A stretch of 64,000 nucleotides of DNA from Verrucomicrobiota bacterium (GTDB taxonomy: Bacteria; Verrucomicrobiota; Verrucomicrobiia; Opitutales; Opitutaceae), in NCBI GenBank assembly GCA_016721945.1, contig JADKHC010000021.1, positions 34,583-98,582 on the forward strand. Direction: 5' to 3'. The translations under genes were made by a program, and so were the position numbers. Under the pieces are notes generated by a model. The model did no database searches. It was not told the origin of the DNA and saw only the letters and a list, made by a program, of their open reading frames with translations. Below, piece by piece: positions 50,329 through 60,275 of this stretch. Each line of letters starts with the position of its first letter. Position 1 is the stretch's first letter.

Positions 50329-50844
50329 ATGCAGAAAACGCTTTGTGTTTATTGTGCTTCCAGCGACAGGCTCGATCCGAAATATGCCGAGGCCGCGTCC
50401 GCTATCGGTCGTGAAATGGTCCGGCGTGGCTGGAGCCTTGTGTACGGCGGCGGCAAGGTCGGACTCATGGGTGCCGTGGCGAAAGCCGTCAAAACTTCCG
50501 GTGGCCGCGTGGTCGGCGTCATCCCGGAGTTCATGAAGGCCAAGGAACTCGCCTACGACGAGGCCGACGAGATGCACTCCGTCGTGACCATGCGCGAGCG
50601 CAAGCTGATGATGGAGACACATGCCGATGCGTTTGTGGCTCTGCCGGGTGGTTGGGGCACACTCGAAGAGATCATGGAAATCCTCACCCTGCGACAACTC
50701 GATGTGTTGCGAAAGCCGGTCGTGATTTTCAACCAGGACGGTTTCTACGACGAACTCCTGAAGTTCTTCGACCGGATGATCGCGGAGCATTTCAACAAGC
50801 CAGTCGAATTTGCAGTTGTTCACTGTGGCCAAGACGGTGAATGA
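50329..50844 (+). CDS. LOG-family phosphoribohydrolase
   Basis: The 171-aa protein starts with KTLCVYCASSDRLDPKYAEAA and has the family motif PGGWGTLEEIMEILTLRQL (P-G-G-x-G-T-x-x-E). LOG proteins release free bases from nucleoside 5'-monophosphates, including cytokinin ribotides. The ORF ends early at VVHCGQDGE. In the next frame, after about 50818, the DNA reads FTVAKTVNEIFDQIEKAQ followed by a stop at 50875, a natural LOG C-terminus. A single-base indel near 50815-50820 therefore truncates the apparent protein by about 11 residues. Confidence 0.88.
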   Translation: MQKTLCVYCASSDRLDPKYAEAASAIGREMVRRGWSLVYGGGKVGLMGAVAKAVKTSGGRVVGVIPEFMKAKELAYDEADEMHSVVTMRERKLMMETHADAFVALPGGWGTLEEIMEILTLRQLDVLRKPVVIFNQDGFYDELLKFFDRMIAEHFNKPVEFAVVHCGQDGE

Positions 50845-50980
50845 AATCTTTGACCAGATAGAAAAGGCGCAGTGACGGCTGAGACCAAATGGTTCGTCAC
50901 TACATGAAAGACTCACGCGACTCAGTCTTAACCTCCTACGCACTCACGCGGCGAAATCGCTCGATGCCCATGAGGCAGCG

Positions 50981-51463
50981 ATGGCGTCGGATATGATTCG
51001 TTTCGTCGAGACGAATCCGAACTGTGCAGAACGTTCGCTGCAAATAGGTCATTTGACCGGTTCGGCCTGGATCGTGGATCGCGAACGCAAACGCACGCTG
51101 CTCACGCATCACCGTAAACTTAACAAATGGCTCCAGCTCGGCGGCCACGCCGATGGCGAACTGAATCCGCTTGCCGTCGCGATGCGTGAAGCGAGCGAGG
51201 AATCAGGCCTGACACGACTGCGTGTGATTTCAGAGAAGATTTTCGATGTGGATCGCCATCTCATCCCTGCGCGCAAAACCGAACCAGATCACTGGCACTA
51301 CGATATCCGCTTCATGATCGAAGCCGATCCGGATGAGCTGCTTTCAATTTCCGACGAGTCGCACGATCTCGCCTGGATCGAGATCGCGCGCATGGCCGAC
51401 TACAATGCTGAAGAGTCGATGCTGCGCATGGCCCGCAAGACCCTCGTGAGCGCACTGACGTAA
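50981..51463 (+). CDS. NUDIX hydrolase
   Basis: The 160-aa protein has the Nudix box GGHADGELNPLAVAMREASEE in slightly extended form, with the R-E-x-x-E-E core. GHLTGSAWIVDRERKRTLLTHHRKLNKWLQ precedes it. The coding frame remains protein-like upstream of the ATG at 50981 (LNLLRTHAAKSLDAHEAA), which matches the N-terminal helix of this Nudix type, but has no in-frame start. An ATG at 50906 lies one base out of frame. The true gene probably starts there, with a one-base error near 50911. The substrate is unknown. Confidence 0.8.
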   Translation: MASDMIRFVETNPNCAERSLQIGHLTGSAWIVDRERKRTLLTHHRKLNKWLQLGGHADGELNPLAVAMREASEESGLTRLRVISEKIFDVDRHLIPARKTEPDHWHYDIRFMIEADPDELLSISDESHDLAWIEIARMADYNAEESMLRMARKTLVSALT

Positions 51464-51550
51464 TCGGGAAAGCACTGAATTCAGGTGCTATTCTTGCTTT
51501 GGCCCGGGCGATGGTTTTAGCTTTCGTTTACCCCACACTTTTACCCCTTT

Positions 51551-53644
51551 ATGAAAAACCTGACCGCTTTGTTCCTCTGTACAGGTGCTGTTATGATGAG
51601 CTCGTTCCTGACATTACAGGCCGAGCCTTCGTTCAAGACACCGGTTAGTTATGAAGACGCGGACAAGCGTGCCGCCGAGGTCTTAGCCAAGCTCTCGGTC
51701 ACGAGCGAAGCTTCAGCTTATCAGCGGTCACAATAGTTTTTTCATCAAAGGATTTCCGCAGTTCGGCATGCCTGAGCTTTACCTCTCTGGACGCCACGGG
51801 CGGCGTGAATATCCGGCGTAACCTGAGCCAGCAGCTTGAAAAATCGACCGCGTTTCCTGCGCCGATCGGCCTGGCTGCAACGTGGAATCCGGCTCTCGCT
51901 TATGCCTACGCGCACAGCATTGGCGAAGAGTGCCGGGCTGGCGGCGTGGCCGTTTTGCTCGGGCCCGGGATGAACATCTATCGCATCGCGCAATGCGGTC
52001 GAAATTTCGAATACTTCGGCGAAGATCCGTTTTTGGCGGCTCGAATGATCGAGCGATACGTGCCGGGAGTTTTGGATACAGGTACGATTCCGACGCTGAA
52101 ACATTTTTTTGCCAACAACACCGATCACCATCGGCGCACCTCGAACTCCGTGCTCGATGAACGAACCATGCACGAGATCTATTTACCTGCGTTCAAAGCG
52201 GGCATCGATGCCGGGGCAATGGCGGTGATGACGTCGTACAATCAGGTGAATGGCGAGTGGGCTGGGCAAAGTGAATTCGTGATCAATGATTTGCTCCGCA
52301 AGGAACTCGGTTTCCGCTGGCTCGTCATGACTGACTGGTGGTCGGTATGGGATGCCGAGAAAATCATTCGATCAGGTCAGGACTTGGAAATGCCGGGCGA
52401 AAAGTTCATCAAAGCCGACGCGCAGCGTTTGCTCAAAACCGGCAAAGTGACTGGAGGCGCAGATCGACCGGATGGCAAAAGCATCATTCGTACCTGCATC
52501 GCCATGGGACTCTACGACCGACCGGTAAAGACGAATCGCTGCTCGCAAAATTCCCGAGCATGAGCAGGTCGCCTTGCAGACGGCCCGCGAAGCTATCGTG
52601 TTATTGAAAAACAAATCCGGCGTATTGCCCCTGAAAAAAGGTGCCGTGAAGAAGATACTCCTGACCGGCTTGTTTGTCGAAAAATTACCGCGTGGAGGTG
52701 GTTCGGCGGAGGTCGAAGGTTATAATACGGTCACGATGTTACAGGCTTTTGAAGGCCGCGTATGGCGACACGCTTGAATACGTGAAGAGGCCCACCGACG
52801 CGCAGATTTCTGCGGCTGACGTGGTATTACTCAGCACGGGCACACTCGATACTGAAGGCTGTGACCGGCCGTTTGCTTTGCCTGAAAAGTTGAGGCGCTG
52901 GTGAAACGCGCCGTCACACTGAACCCGCACACCGTCGTGATTGTGAACTCGGGTGGCGGTATCAAAATGACCGATTGGAGCGAGCAGGCAGCGGCCATTG
53001 TTTACGCCTGGTATCCGGGGCAGACGGGCTTTCGTGCCTTAGCGGAAGTTCTCTCGGGTGAGATCAACCCGTCGGGCAAACTTCCGATTACGATTGAAAA
53101 ACGCTTCGAGGATTCCCCGGGCGCTGGCTACTTGCCGGCTGGAGAAAAACTCTACACCGGCTGGGAGCCGGACAACAACATGGCGCATCCTGTCTACCAA
53201 ATCGACTACAAGGAAAGTGTCTTTGTTGGTTATCGCTGGTTTGAGGCGAAGAAGATCCAGCCGCTCTACGCATTTGGACACGGTCTTTCGTATTCGAAAT
53301 TTGAATATTCGGATCTCAAGATTTCGCCAGCAATCATCCGTCAAGATAGTCGTGTGACTGTGGAGTTCAAAGTGACTAACACCAGTTCGGTGGAAGGAGC
53401 GGAGGTCGCCCAGCTCTACGTGCATGACACCGAGGCTTCCGTACCGCGTCCGGAAAAAGAGTTGAAAGGTTTTTCAAAGATTACACTCAAACCTGGCGAA
53501 AGTCGTGTGGTCAGAATCCGAGTGGCTGGACGCGATCTCGGTTTCTGGGACAGCACGGCCCATGATTGGAAGACCGAGCCCGGCGAGTTTCAGATTCTCG
53601 TGGGTGGCGCGTCCGATCAGATAGCGCTAAAGCCTTTCTGTTGA
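51551..53644 (+). pseudogene. GH3 beta-glucosidase-type hydrolase, multiply frameshifted
   Basis: The gene encodes a secreted GH3 enzyme of about 700 aa when reading frames are joined. A signal peptide is at 51551 onward (LTALFLCTGAVMMSSFLTLQA). N-terminal domain: AAVLLGPGMNIYR-like GVAVLLGPGMNIYR, KHFFANN, and VMTDWWSVWD, where the Asp is the nucleophile. C-terminal parts are REAIVLLKNKSGVLPLKKG, FGHGLSYSKFEYS and a fibronectin-III-like end. Indels are visible near 51704, 51789, 52452, 52478, 52528, 52553, 52750 and 52890. Several are in homopolymers, and the pair at 52452/52478 restores the frame. Either sequencing errors or a recent pseudogene; I favour errors. Confidence 0.85.
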
Positions 53645-54030
53645 GGAATAGACGAAGGGAATTTGGCTGTTGAGCCGTTTCGGCTAGTGCCCCAGCATCC
53701 AGGTCGGGGAGATTTTCTGGAGGAAGTTTGGAATCTTCCAAGTTTGGGAATCGTGGTTGTGGCGACCTTCTTTGAACTGGTTCCGGTGCCACAGCCGCAG
53801 CCTGCGCTACACTGATGGCCACGGCTGACGCGTGGCGCGTGCTGACTGCGTTCGTTTACGGCGTGTGCCTTGCGTGTGCCTGAGGCCATCAGACAAAGAT
53901 TCGGTGCGGAGATCACGCGGCGCGAAGTGCGTCCACAGTCCGGGCAGAAGGACGGAGCGCTGCGTTCCTCGATGCTGCTGAATGCGACAAAGGGGCCGCA
54001 TTCCTGGCATTCGTAATCGTAGAGCGGCAT
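53617..54030 (-). CDS. fmdB: FmdB-family zinc-ribbon regulatory protein
   Basis: The protein starts MPLYDYECQECG and has FCPDCGRTSRRVISAP, the two C-x-x-C knuckles of the FmdB zinc ribbon. In Methylophilus, FmdB is thought to regulate formamidase expression, and here it follows fmdA by 6 nt. The open frame runs to 53617 (137 aa). In the other frame the sequence near 53690 reads RPWMLGH and then a stop at 53684, suggesting a deleted C near 53700 and a true length of about 115 aa. Confidence 0.82.
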   Translation of the reverse strand: MPLYDYECQECGPFVAFSSIEERSAPSFCPDCGRTSRRVISAPNLCLMASGTRKAHAVNERSQHAPRVSRGHQCSAGCGCGTGTSSKKVATTTIPKLGRFQTSSRKSPRPGCWGTSRNGSTAKFPSSIPQQKGFSAI

Positions 54031-54036
54031 GGCTGG

Positions 54037-55103
54037 TTAGGAAGTTCGAGCGAGATCGATCTTTCCGTCGAGATGTTTGATCGGTCCGGCGGCGCTAGGA
54101 TGGATATCGAATTTGAAAATATCCGTGGGAATCCAGAGTGTCGCACAGGCGTTGGGAATATCGACGATACCGCTGATGTGGCCCTGAACGGGCGCGGTGC
54201 CGAGATCGCGTACGCCTGTTCACCAGTGCAGCCGAATTTTTCAAGTACTCGATGGCGTTGAGACAGGCGCGGCGATACGCGACGTGCGCATCGAGGTAGT
54301 ACTGCTTGCCCTGTTCGTCGACGGAGATGCCTTCAAAAAATGAGATGGTTGGTGTAGGTCGGCTTGACCGGGCTCGGCTGGAAGATCGGATTGGTTATAG
54401 CATATTTCTTCATGCCGTCCTTAATCAGGCTGACGCGGAGGTCGACGAAGCCCGCCATTTCGATGGCGCCGCAGAAGGTGATTTCGCCATCGCCCTGCGA
54501 GAAGTGAATATCGCCCATGGAAAGACGCCGCCCTTAACGTAGACAGGGAAATATACTTTGGAGCCGCGGCTGAGATCCTTGATGTCGCAGTTTCCGCCAT
54601 GTTCGCGGGGCGGAACCGTGCGCGCACCTTCTTTGCGGCGGCTTCGGCGGCAGCGCCTTTCATGCGGCCCCTGTGTGCAGAATGTGACGTGAGTTGGCGT
54701 AAACGCCGCTGAAATGCCAGGCCGCTTTTCGCGCGTCCGGATAGTGATCGGTTAGGAAACCACCGCCATTTTTCTTGTCGAAAAGGCCGGTGAACCCCCA
54801 GGCCGATTCCGGTAGCACGCCGACGTCGAGCAAATCGACCACGAGCAGATCGCCAGGTTCCGCTCCCTCGACACCGATCGGGCCGGAGAGATAGTGGACC
54901 TTGGTGAGATCGACATCGCGGATGTCGTTGGCGCTGTCGTCGTCCTTGATCTGGCCACCGGTCCAGTCGATACATTCAACGCGGAATTCGTCGCCCGGTT
55001 TGACGTAGGCGACCATCGGAATGTCGGGGTGCCAACGGTTATGAATCACATCCTGTTTTGTCGGTGGGGTGTTCAGGTCGATTTTGATCAATGTCTTTAT
55101 CAT
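54037..55103 (-). pseudogene. fmdA: Formamidase/acetamidase family protein, frameshifted
   Basis: Joined reading frames give a formamidase that hydrolyses formamide or acetamide to ammonia and the acid. The N-terminus (KTLIKIDLNTPPTKQDVIHNRWHPDIP, PGDEFRVECIDWTGGQIKDD, GAEPGDLLVVDLLDVG) is open from 55103 to about 54660. Later parts appear in other frames: SMGDIHFSQGDGEITFCGAIEMAG, NPIFQPSPVKPTYTNHLIFEG and IDIPNACATLWIPTDIF-like ends. At least three indels interrupt it. The gene lies between urtE and fmdB on the same strand, so imported amides can be hydrolysed by a product of the same operon. Confidence 0.85.
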
Positions 55104-55152
55104 GATGGTGTAGTTTTGAGGTTGAGCGTATTGTGGAAAATTTGCTGAGACG

Positions 55153-55841
55153 TCAGACCGCGAGGATTTTTTTGACTTTGTCGGCGTCGATGTTTGCCCG
55201 GTCGGCTTCGTGGACGAACTGACCGCGATCAATCACGAGCACGCGGTCGCAGACATCCATCATGAAGCTTACGACCTGTTCGCTCACGATGATGGCGATC
55301 TTGCGCATTCGACGGATTTCGCGGAGCGCGCGTGCAATATCTTTGATAATTGACGGCTGGATGCCCTCGGTGGGTTCGTCGAGTACTAGAACCTTGGGAT
55401 TGGTTAGGAGCGCGCGGGCGATGGCGAGCTGCTGCTGCTGACCGCCGGAGAGATTGCCGCCTTTACGGCTGCGCATTTCACGCAGGACGGGAAAGAGCGC
55501 TAGATTTCGTCCCAAGTGCTAGGAGCAATCGCGCCGCGCGTCCCTGACTGCATGTTTTCAATAACAGTGAGAGATGGGAAAATCATCCGGCCCTGAGGGA
55601 CGTAGGCGATACCTGACCTGACGCGCTGATATGAATCGAGCCCGGTGAGCTCCTGATCGCCGAGTTTGATCGAGCCAGCTTTGGCCGGGAGCATGCCGAT
55701 GAGCGACTTGAGTAACGTCGTTTTGCCCATGCCGTTCCGGCCCATGATGGCGAGGACCTCCTCTGATTTTACGGAGAAAGACAGATCGTTGATGACCGTA
55801 CTCTGGCCATAACCAACGGAAAGGTTTGTGATATTTAGCAT
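55153..55841 (-). pseudogene. urtE: Urea/amide ABC transporter ATP-binding protein UrtE, one frameshift
   Basis: The LivF-type ATPase has Walker A GRNGMGKTTLLKSL, LSGGQQQQLAIARALL (ABC signature) and Walker B VLVLDEPTEGIQPSII. The Q-Q-Q-Q run and EGIQPSI are typical of UrtE rather than LivF. The frame breaks at 55500 within WDEI, and a single added base restores WDEI-ALFPVLREM. Combined length is about 229 aa, normal for UrtE. It pairs with UrtD to power the transporter. It starts 27 nt after the corrected urtD stop. Confidence 0.9.
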
Positions 55842-55868
55842 AGTGCGAAGTTGGATCGATGGAAGGCG

Positions 55869-56614
55869 TCAGTGCCCGAGGTAAACCTCGATGACCTTTG
55901 GGTTATGCCGGATCTCATCCATGGTGCCTTCGGCAAGGATTTTCCCGAGGTGGAGCACGGTGACCTTGTGGGCGATGCGGAGACGAACTCCATGTCATGT
56001 TCAATGATGATAATGGAGCGGCCCGGTGTGATGCGTTTGAGCAACTGTGCGGTCAGTTCACGCTCGGCCGGGCTCATGCCTGCCACTGGCTCATCGAGCA
56101 TCAGCAATTTGGGTTCCTGCATGAGTAGCATGCCGATCTCAAGCCACTGCTTCTGTCCGTGGCTGAGATGCGCGCCCTCGGTCTCAAGATGATCGGCCAG
56201 GAAGATTTCCTCGGCGACCTTCTGTATCCGTTTCATCACTTCAGATGAGCGCGTGAAGGCGATGCAACCAAGAACGCTGCGGCCTTTTGGAAAGGAAACC
56301 TCAAGGTTCTCCAGGACGGTTAGGTTTTCGTAGATCGACGGCGTCTGAAATTTCCGGCCTACGCCTGCGCGAACGATCGCGTGTTCACTCATGCCCACGA
56401 GTTCGCGGTTTAAGAATTTTACGCTACCCTCAGTCGGCTGGGTCTTGCCACAGATCATATCGAGCACCGTGGTCTTGCCGGCGCCGTTCGGGCCGATGAT
56501 CACACGAAGCTCGTTGGATTCGACGTAGAGATTGAGTGAGTCAACGGCCTTGAAGCCGTCGAATGACACCGTGAGATCTTCAATGCCGAGTAAGAATGAA
56601 GTATCGCTGCTCAT
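55869..56614 (-). pseudogene. urtD: Urea/amide ABC transporter ATP-binding protein UrtD, one frameshift
   Basis: The LivG-type ATPase has Walker A GPNGAGKTTVLDMI, ABC signature LSHGQKQWLEIGM (UrtD form) and Walker B LLMLDEPVAGMSPAE, followed by IIIIEHDMEFV. After that the open frame becomes nonsense to 55835. The alternative frame reads RIAHKVTVLHLGKILAEG then DEIRHNPKVIEVYLGH with a stop at 55869, the expected end. The indel is near 55990. Corrected length is about 248 aa. Its ATG overlaps the urtC stop by 4 nt. Confidence 0.9.
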
Positions 56615-57773
56615 GATTTTTCAACTTTGGCGGTTGAGGCTAGTGCGGCGTGGTCAAGAGTAGCATCGGGAGGTGACCCATTCTGCTTCGCTTTGAACCA
56701 GCGGCTGATTTTTTTGCCTGTTGAGTCGACCACTCCTGCGAGGCCATCCGGAAAGAAGACGACGACGGCGATGAAGAGACCGCCCATGAGGAAGAGCCAG
56801 AGCTGGGGAAAGCTTTCGGAGAAGAGGCTCTTTCCTGTATTCACTATTAGGGTACCATAGATCGCGCCATAGAGTGAGGCTCGGCCGCCGACTGCGGCGA
56901 AGATAACCATTTCAATTGAAGGGATGATGCCGACGAGGGACGGGGGAGATGAAACCGACCTGAAGTACAAAGAGAGCGCCGCCGATGCCGCTCAAGGCGG
57001 CCGCGAGGCAGAAGGTGAAAACCTTAAACATGGACACGTCGTATCCAGAAAACCTTACGCGGTCCTCACGTTCGCGCATTGCGAGGAGCATCTTCCCCAT
57101 TTTGCCGGAGAGCAGCCACTGCAAGGCGAGGATCGACAGGATGAGAAGCAGGCAGGTGACGAAGTACAAAATGTACTGCGCACTCTCGGTGCGAATATCC
57201 CAACCCCAGAGCGTTCGCAGATCGGTGATGCCATTGCGGCGCGGGTGTCCAGCCCTGATTGCCGTCGATTCCAAGAGAGAATGAGTGCGAGGGCCTGCGT
57301 GATGATGGCAAAATACACGCCACCGACCCGGCGTTTGAACATCGCTGTGCCGATCACGTACGCGAGAATCGACGGTACGACGACGACGGCGATGAGGCTG
57401 ATGGGAAGATGTTTGAACGGGACCCAGAAGGTCGGTAGTTCTTTCAACTGGTTCCAGTCCATGAAATCGGGAATGCCGGGTGTGGACTGGATCTTGGTGC
57501 TGATCGGATCGGACGCCTCCAGCTTCAGGAACATGGCCATGCAATAGCCGCCAAGTCCGAAGAACACTCCCTGGCCAAGGCTGAGCACACCGGCTTTGCC
57601 CCAGAGCATAACGAGACCGAGCGCAACGAAACCAAACGTCAGATATTTTCCGACGAGATTGAGGCGAAACACGCTCATCGTCAGCGAAGCACGACGAGTA
57701 GAATAACGGCGAGTAGAAGCAGCTTGGCGAGGCCGCTTCTTCCTCCTATTATGCGGTTATAGATGGTGTTCAC
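56611..57773 (-). pseudogene. urtC: Urea/amide ABC transporter permease UrtC, multiply frameshifted
   Basis: The LivM-type permease is readable in pieces. The N-terminus from a GTG at 57773 is NTIYNRIIGGRSGLAKLLLLAV. It continues with FRLNLVGKYLTFGFVALGLVMLWGKAGVLSLGQGVFFGLGGYCMAM, then a middle section in another frame (KMGKMLLAMREREDRVRFSGYDVSMFKVF), and an end with SIEMVIFAAVGGRASLYGAIYGTLIVNTGKSLFSESFPQLW. At least four indels lie near 57683, 57270, 56940 and between. Joined length is about 387 aa with 10 or so membrane segments. It lies 19 nt after the urtB stop. Confidence 0.88.
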
Positions 57774-57792
57774 AGGCGATAATAAAGTGTGG

Positions 57793-58718
57793 TTATGAGC
57801 GGACCTTGCTGGCGAAAAGGCCTTTCGGACGGATCATCAGGATGACGATGATGCCGAGGAGCACGGCGACCTTGCCCATTGTGCCCTCAAGGAAGAAACC
57901 GGAGATTGACTGGCCCTGAGCGATACCGAAGGCCGATGCAATCGTGCCGACCAGGCTCGATGTGCCCCCGAAGACGACGACCAAGAAGGTATCGACAATG
58001 TAGCGTGAGCCGCTGTCCGGACCGGTTGAGCCGATGGTTGTGAAGGCCGCTCCGGCGACGCCCGCGCGATACCGCAACCCAGCGCAAAGGTGAAGCGATC
58101 AATGAGCTTGGTGTTGATGCCAACTGCGCCGCTCATGGCGCGATTCTGCACGGTGGCGCGCATCTGGAGGCCGACTTTTGAGCGGTACATAAAGGCCCAA
58201 ACCGCAAAGGTGATCAGTAGAGTGAGTCCCATCACAAACACGCCGTTGATCGGAATATCGATGGTATCGCTGGGCTTGAAGGACCCCATCAACCACTCGG
58301 GCAGCGTGGGTGTGACCTCGCGGGCGCCGAACGTGAGGCGGAACGCCTGCTGCATGATAAGGCTAAGGCCCCAGGTCGCGAGCAGGGTGTCGAGCGGGCG
58401 TTTATAAAGAAACCGAATCAATGCCCATTCCACAAACATGCCGGCGAATCCCGCGACAAAAAATGCTATGACAATCGCAAAGACGAAGTACGACGATACC
58501 AGACTAGGAAACTGGTTGTGTGCGACGTTCGAGCAAAGGTACACCGTGTAGGCTCCCAGTGCCATGAATTCGCCGTGGGCAAGGTTCACCACGCCCATCT
58601 GACCGAAGATTATCGCCAGACCCAAGGCCATCAGCAACAGCACGCTGAAAAGGCTGAAGCCTGCAAAGCCCTGCATGATAAAAATGGAATAGAGTTCGGA
58701 GGCTGTGTAGGAGGACAT
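57793..58718 (-). pseudogene. urtB: Urea/amide ABC transporter permease UrtB, one frameshift
   Basis: The LivH-type permease starts SSYTASELYSIFIMQGFAGFSLF and has GLAIIFGQMGVVNLAHGEFMALGAYT, a UrtB signature. RPLDTLLATWGLSLIMQQAFRLTFGAREVTPTLPEWL follows. The frame breaks near 58072 after FTFALGCGIA and resumes as GVAGAAFTTIGSTGPDSGSRYIVDTFLVVVFGGTSSLVGT to RPKGLFASKVRS. Corrected length is about 308 aa. It lacks the long periplasmic N-terminal extension of some UrtB proteins. It is separated from urtA by a terminator-like hairpin. Confidence 0.9.
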
Positions 58719-58751
58719 TTGGTGTGGATTAGAATGTTCGGTGTTGCTTTC

Positions 58752-58785
58752 AAAAAGGCCGGAGTCTGCGCGGGAGACTCCGGCC
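58752..58785 (-). terminator. Terminator-like hairpin between urtA and urtB
   Basis: The stem ggccggagtct (58757-58767) pairs perfectly with agactccggcc (58775-58785) over a 7-nt loop. On the minus strand it is followed by TTTTT (58752-58756). This is a good intrinsic terminator. Set just after the binding-protein gene, it should reduce transcription of the membrane and ATPase genes relative to urtA. Confidence 0.85.
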
Positions 58786-58810
58786 TCCGCATAATTTCCG
58801 CTTACTGTTC

Positions 58811-60063
58811 TTACTGATAGCCCTTCGGGAACGGGTTGGGCTCGATGAGTTCGGATTCGTAGAGAACTTTTGCCTGGCCGTTGGTCTGCCACTGGCCGAT
58901 TCGAAGTTTGCTCCAGAGGTGATGGTTCGTGTCGTGGACCCGGACGTAACCTTCGGGCGCACCGGTGAATTCGACACCGGAAGAAGCTGCCGCGACCTTG
59001 TCGATGTCGAAGCTCCCGGCTTTTTCTACTGTCAGTTTCCACAACCACGGTCCGAGATACGCGGCCTGCGTGACGTCGCCGATCACTGATTTTTCGCCGT
59101 ATTTCTTCTTAAACGCTTCAACGAATTTCGTGTTGTTGGGATTGTCGAGCGACTGGAAATATTTCATCGCCGAGTAGAAGCCTGCGAGGTTTTCGCCACC
59201 GATACCGAGCACTTCGTCTTCCGTCACAGAGATGGTTATGAGTGTCCATTTGTCACTCGTGATGCCGGCGGCCTTGGGCTGTTTGTAGAACGAGACATTC
59301 GACCTCCTACGATGATGGCGTAGATGACATCGGGTTTCTTCAGCTTGATCTTGTTGATCAACGAGCCGAAATCCGTGTGGCCGAGTGCGTAGTATTCTTC
59401 GCCCACGACGGTGCCCTTGAGCACGTTTTCAATATGTTTGCGGGCAATCTTGTTCGAGGTGCGCGGCCAGATGTAGTCGGAGCCGATCAGGTAAAAGGTC
59501 TTCGCCTTCTTCTGGGAAGCCATCCAGTCGAGCCCCGCGATGATCTGCTGCGTGGCCTCCTGTCCGGTGTAGATTACATTCTTGGACTGCTCCAGACCCT
59601 CGTAGAACGTCGGGTAATAGAGCATGCCGTTTTCTTTTTCGAAAACCGGCAGCACAGCTTTTCGCGAGGCGGAAGTCCAGCAGCCCATGACGGCGGCAAC
59701 CTTGTCTTTGACGAGCAGCTTCTTTGCTTTTTCGGCAAAGGTTGGCCAATCGGAAGCGCCGTCCTCGACGATGATCTTGATCTTACGACCGGGACACCGC
59801 CAGCTTCGGTGATCTGCTCGATAGCGGCTGTTCGGCCTGAATGGACTAGTCTCACTGATCGCCATCGTACCGGTGGCGGAGTGGAGCTGGCCGACGGTGA
59901 CCTCAGTGTCTGTTACTGCCAGCCCTGTGGTATTTACCTGGGCGGTGGGATAATCGGCTGCGTAGGACAGGACGGCCGACGATAGTCCGAGCAGGAGGCA
60001 GCCGATGACGAGCATCCGATTCCTCGGACGGGTGGGAGATTTTATATTAAGCGATGTATTCAT
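58811..60063 (-). pseudogene. urtA: Urea/short-chain-amide ABC transporter substrate-binding protein, frameshifted
   Basis: The periplasmic binding protein has a signal peptide (MLVIGCLLLGLSSAVLSYA). The UrtA-type sequence follows: GQLHSATGTMAISETS, GRKIKIIVEDGASDWPTFAEKAKKLL, VMGCWTSASRKAVLPVFEKENGMLYYPTFYEG, NVIYTGQEATQQ and, after a frame change near 59299, SNVSFYKQPKAAGITSDKWT and TEDEVLGIGGENLAGFYS. A pair of compensating indels lies near 59785 and 59850, where another frame reads AIEQITEAGGVP. Joined length is about 417 aa, typical of UrtA/FmdD. The ligand may be urea or a short amide, given fmdA downstream. Confidence 0.9.
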
Positions 60064-60103
60064 TCTGGCTATGTTATATGGTTCGTTTTATTGCTGGCTA
60101 TTT

Positions 60104-60250
60104 GTCGAGGTACGCTCGACCAATCTGCAAAGTGCTTCAGGCGCAGGTGGGTGCGCCGACCCAGTTTTGGACTTGCGGTGTCGGATGCTGGCCTTCCGGA
60201 AAAGCCACGAGCGTCTCCGGCTTCTTTGACTGCTCAAGCCGGTGGCTTTG
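60104..60250 (-). promoter_or_regulatory. Structured leader RNA candidate upstream of urtA
   Basis: Read on the minus strand, AAAGCCA (60249-60243) pairs with UGGCUUU (60207-60201). Inside it CCGGCUU (60242-60236) pairs with AAGCCGG (60223-60217). The loop GAGC (60235-60232) can pair with GCUC (60212-60209), giving a pseudoknot enclosed by the outer stem. Downstream are two more hairpins: ggcgca/tgcgcc (60140-60157, 6-nt loop) and gtcgag/ctcgac (60104-60120, 5-nt loop). The urtA ATG is at 60063. It matches no riboswitch class I can recall. Confidence 0.55.
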
Positions 60251-60275
60251 TCGTAGATGTTCTTTCAAGTTTTTT

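Noticed and set aside
51551..53644. Several small separate genes in the GH3 region
   Set aside because: The pieces join in order into one GH3 protein with all expected motifs, so they are fragments of a single gene.
55500..55510. Programmed frameshift in urtE
   Set aside because: No slippery heptamer or pause structure is seen, and neighbouring genes show the same kind of scattered indels.
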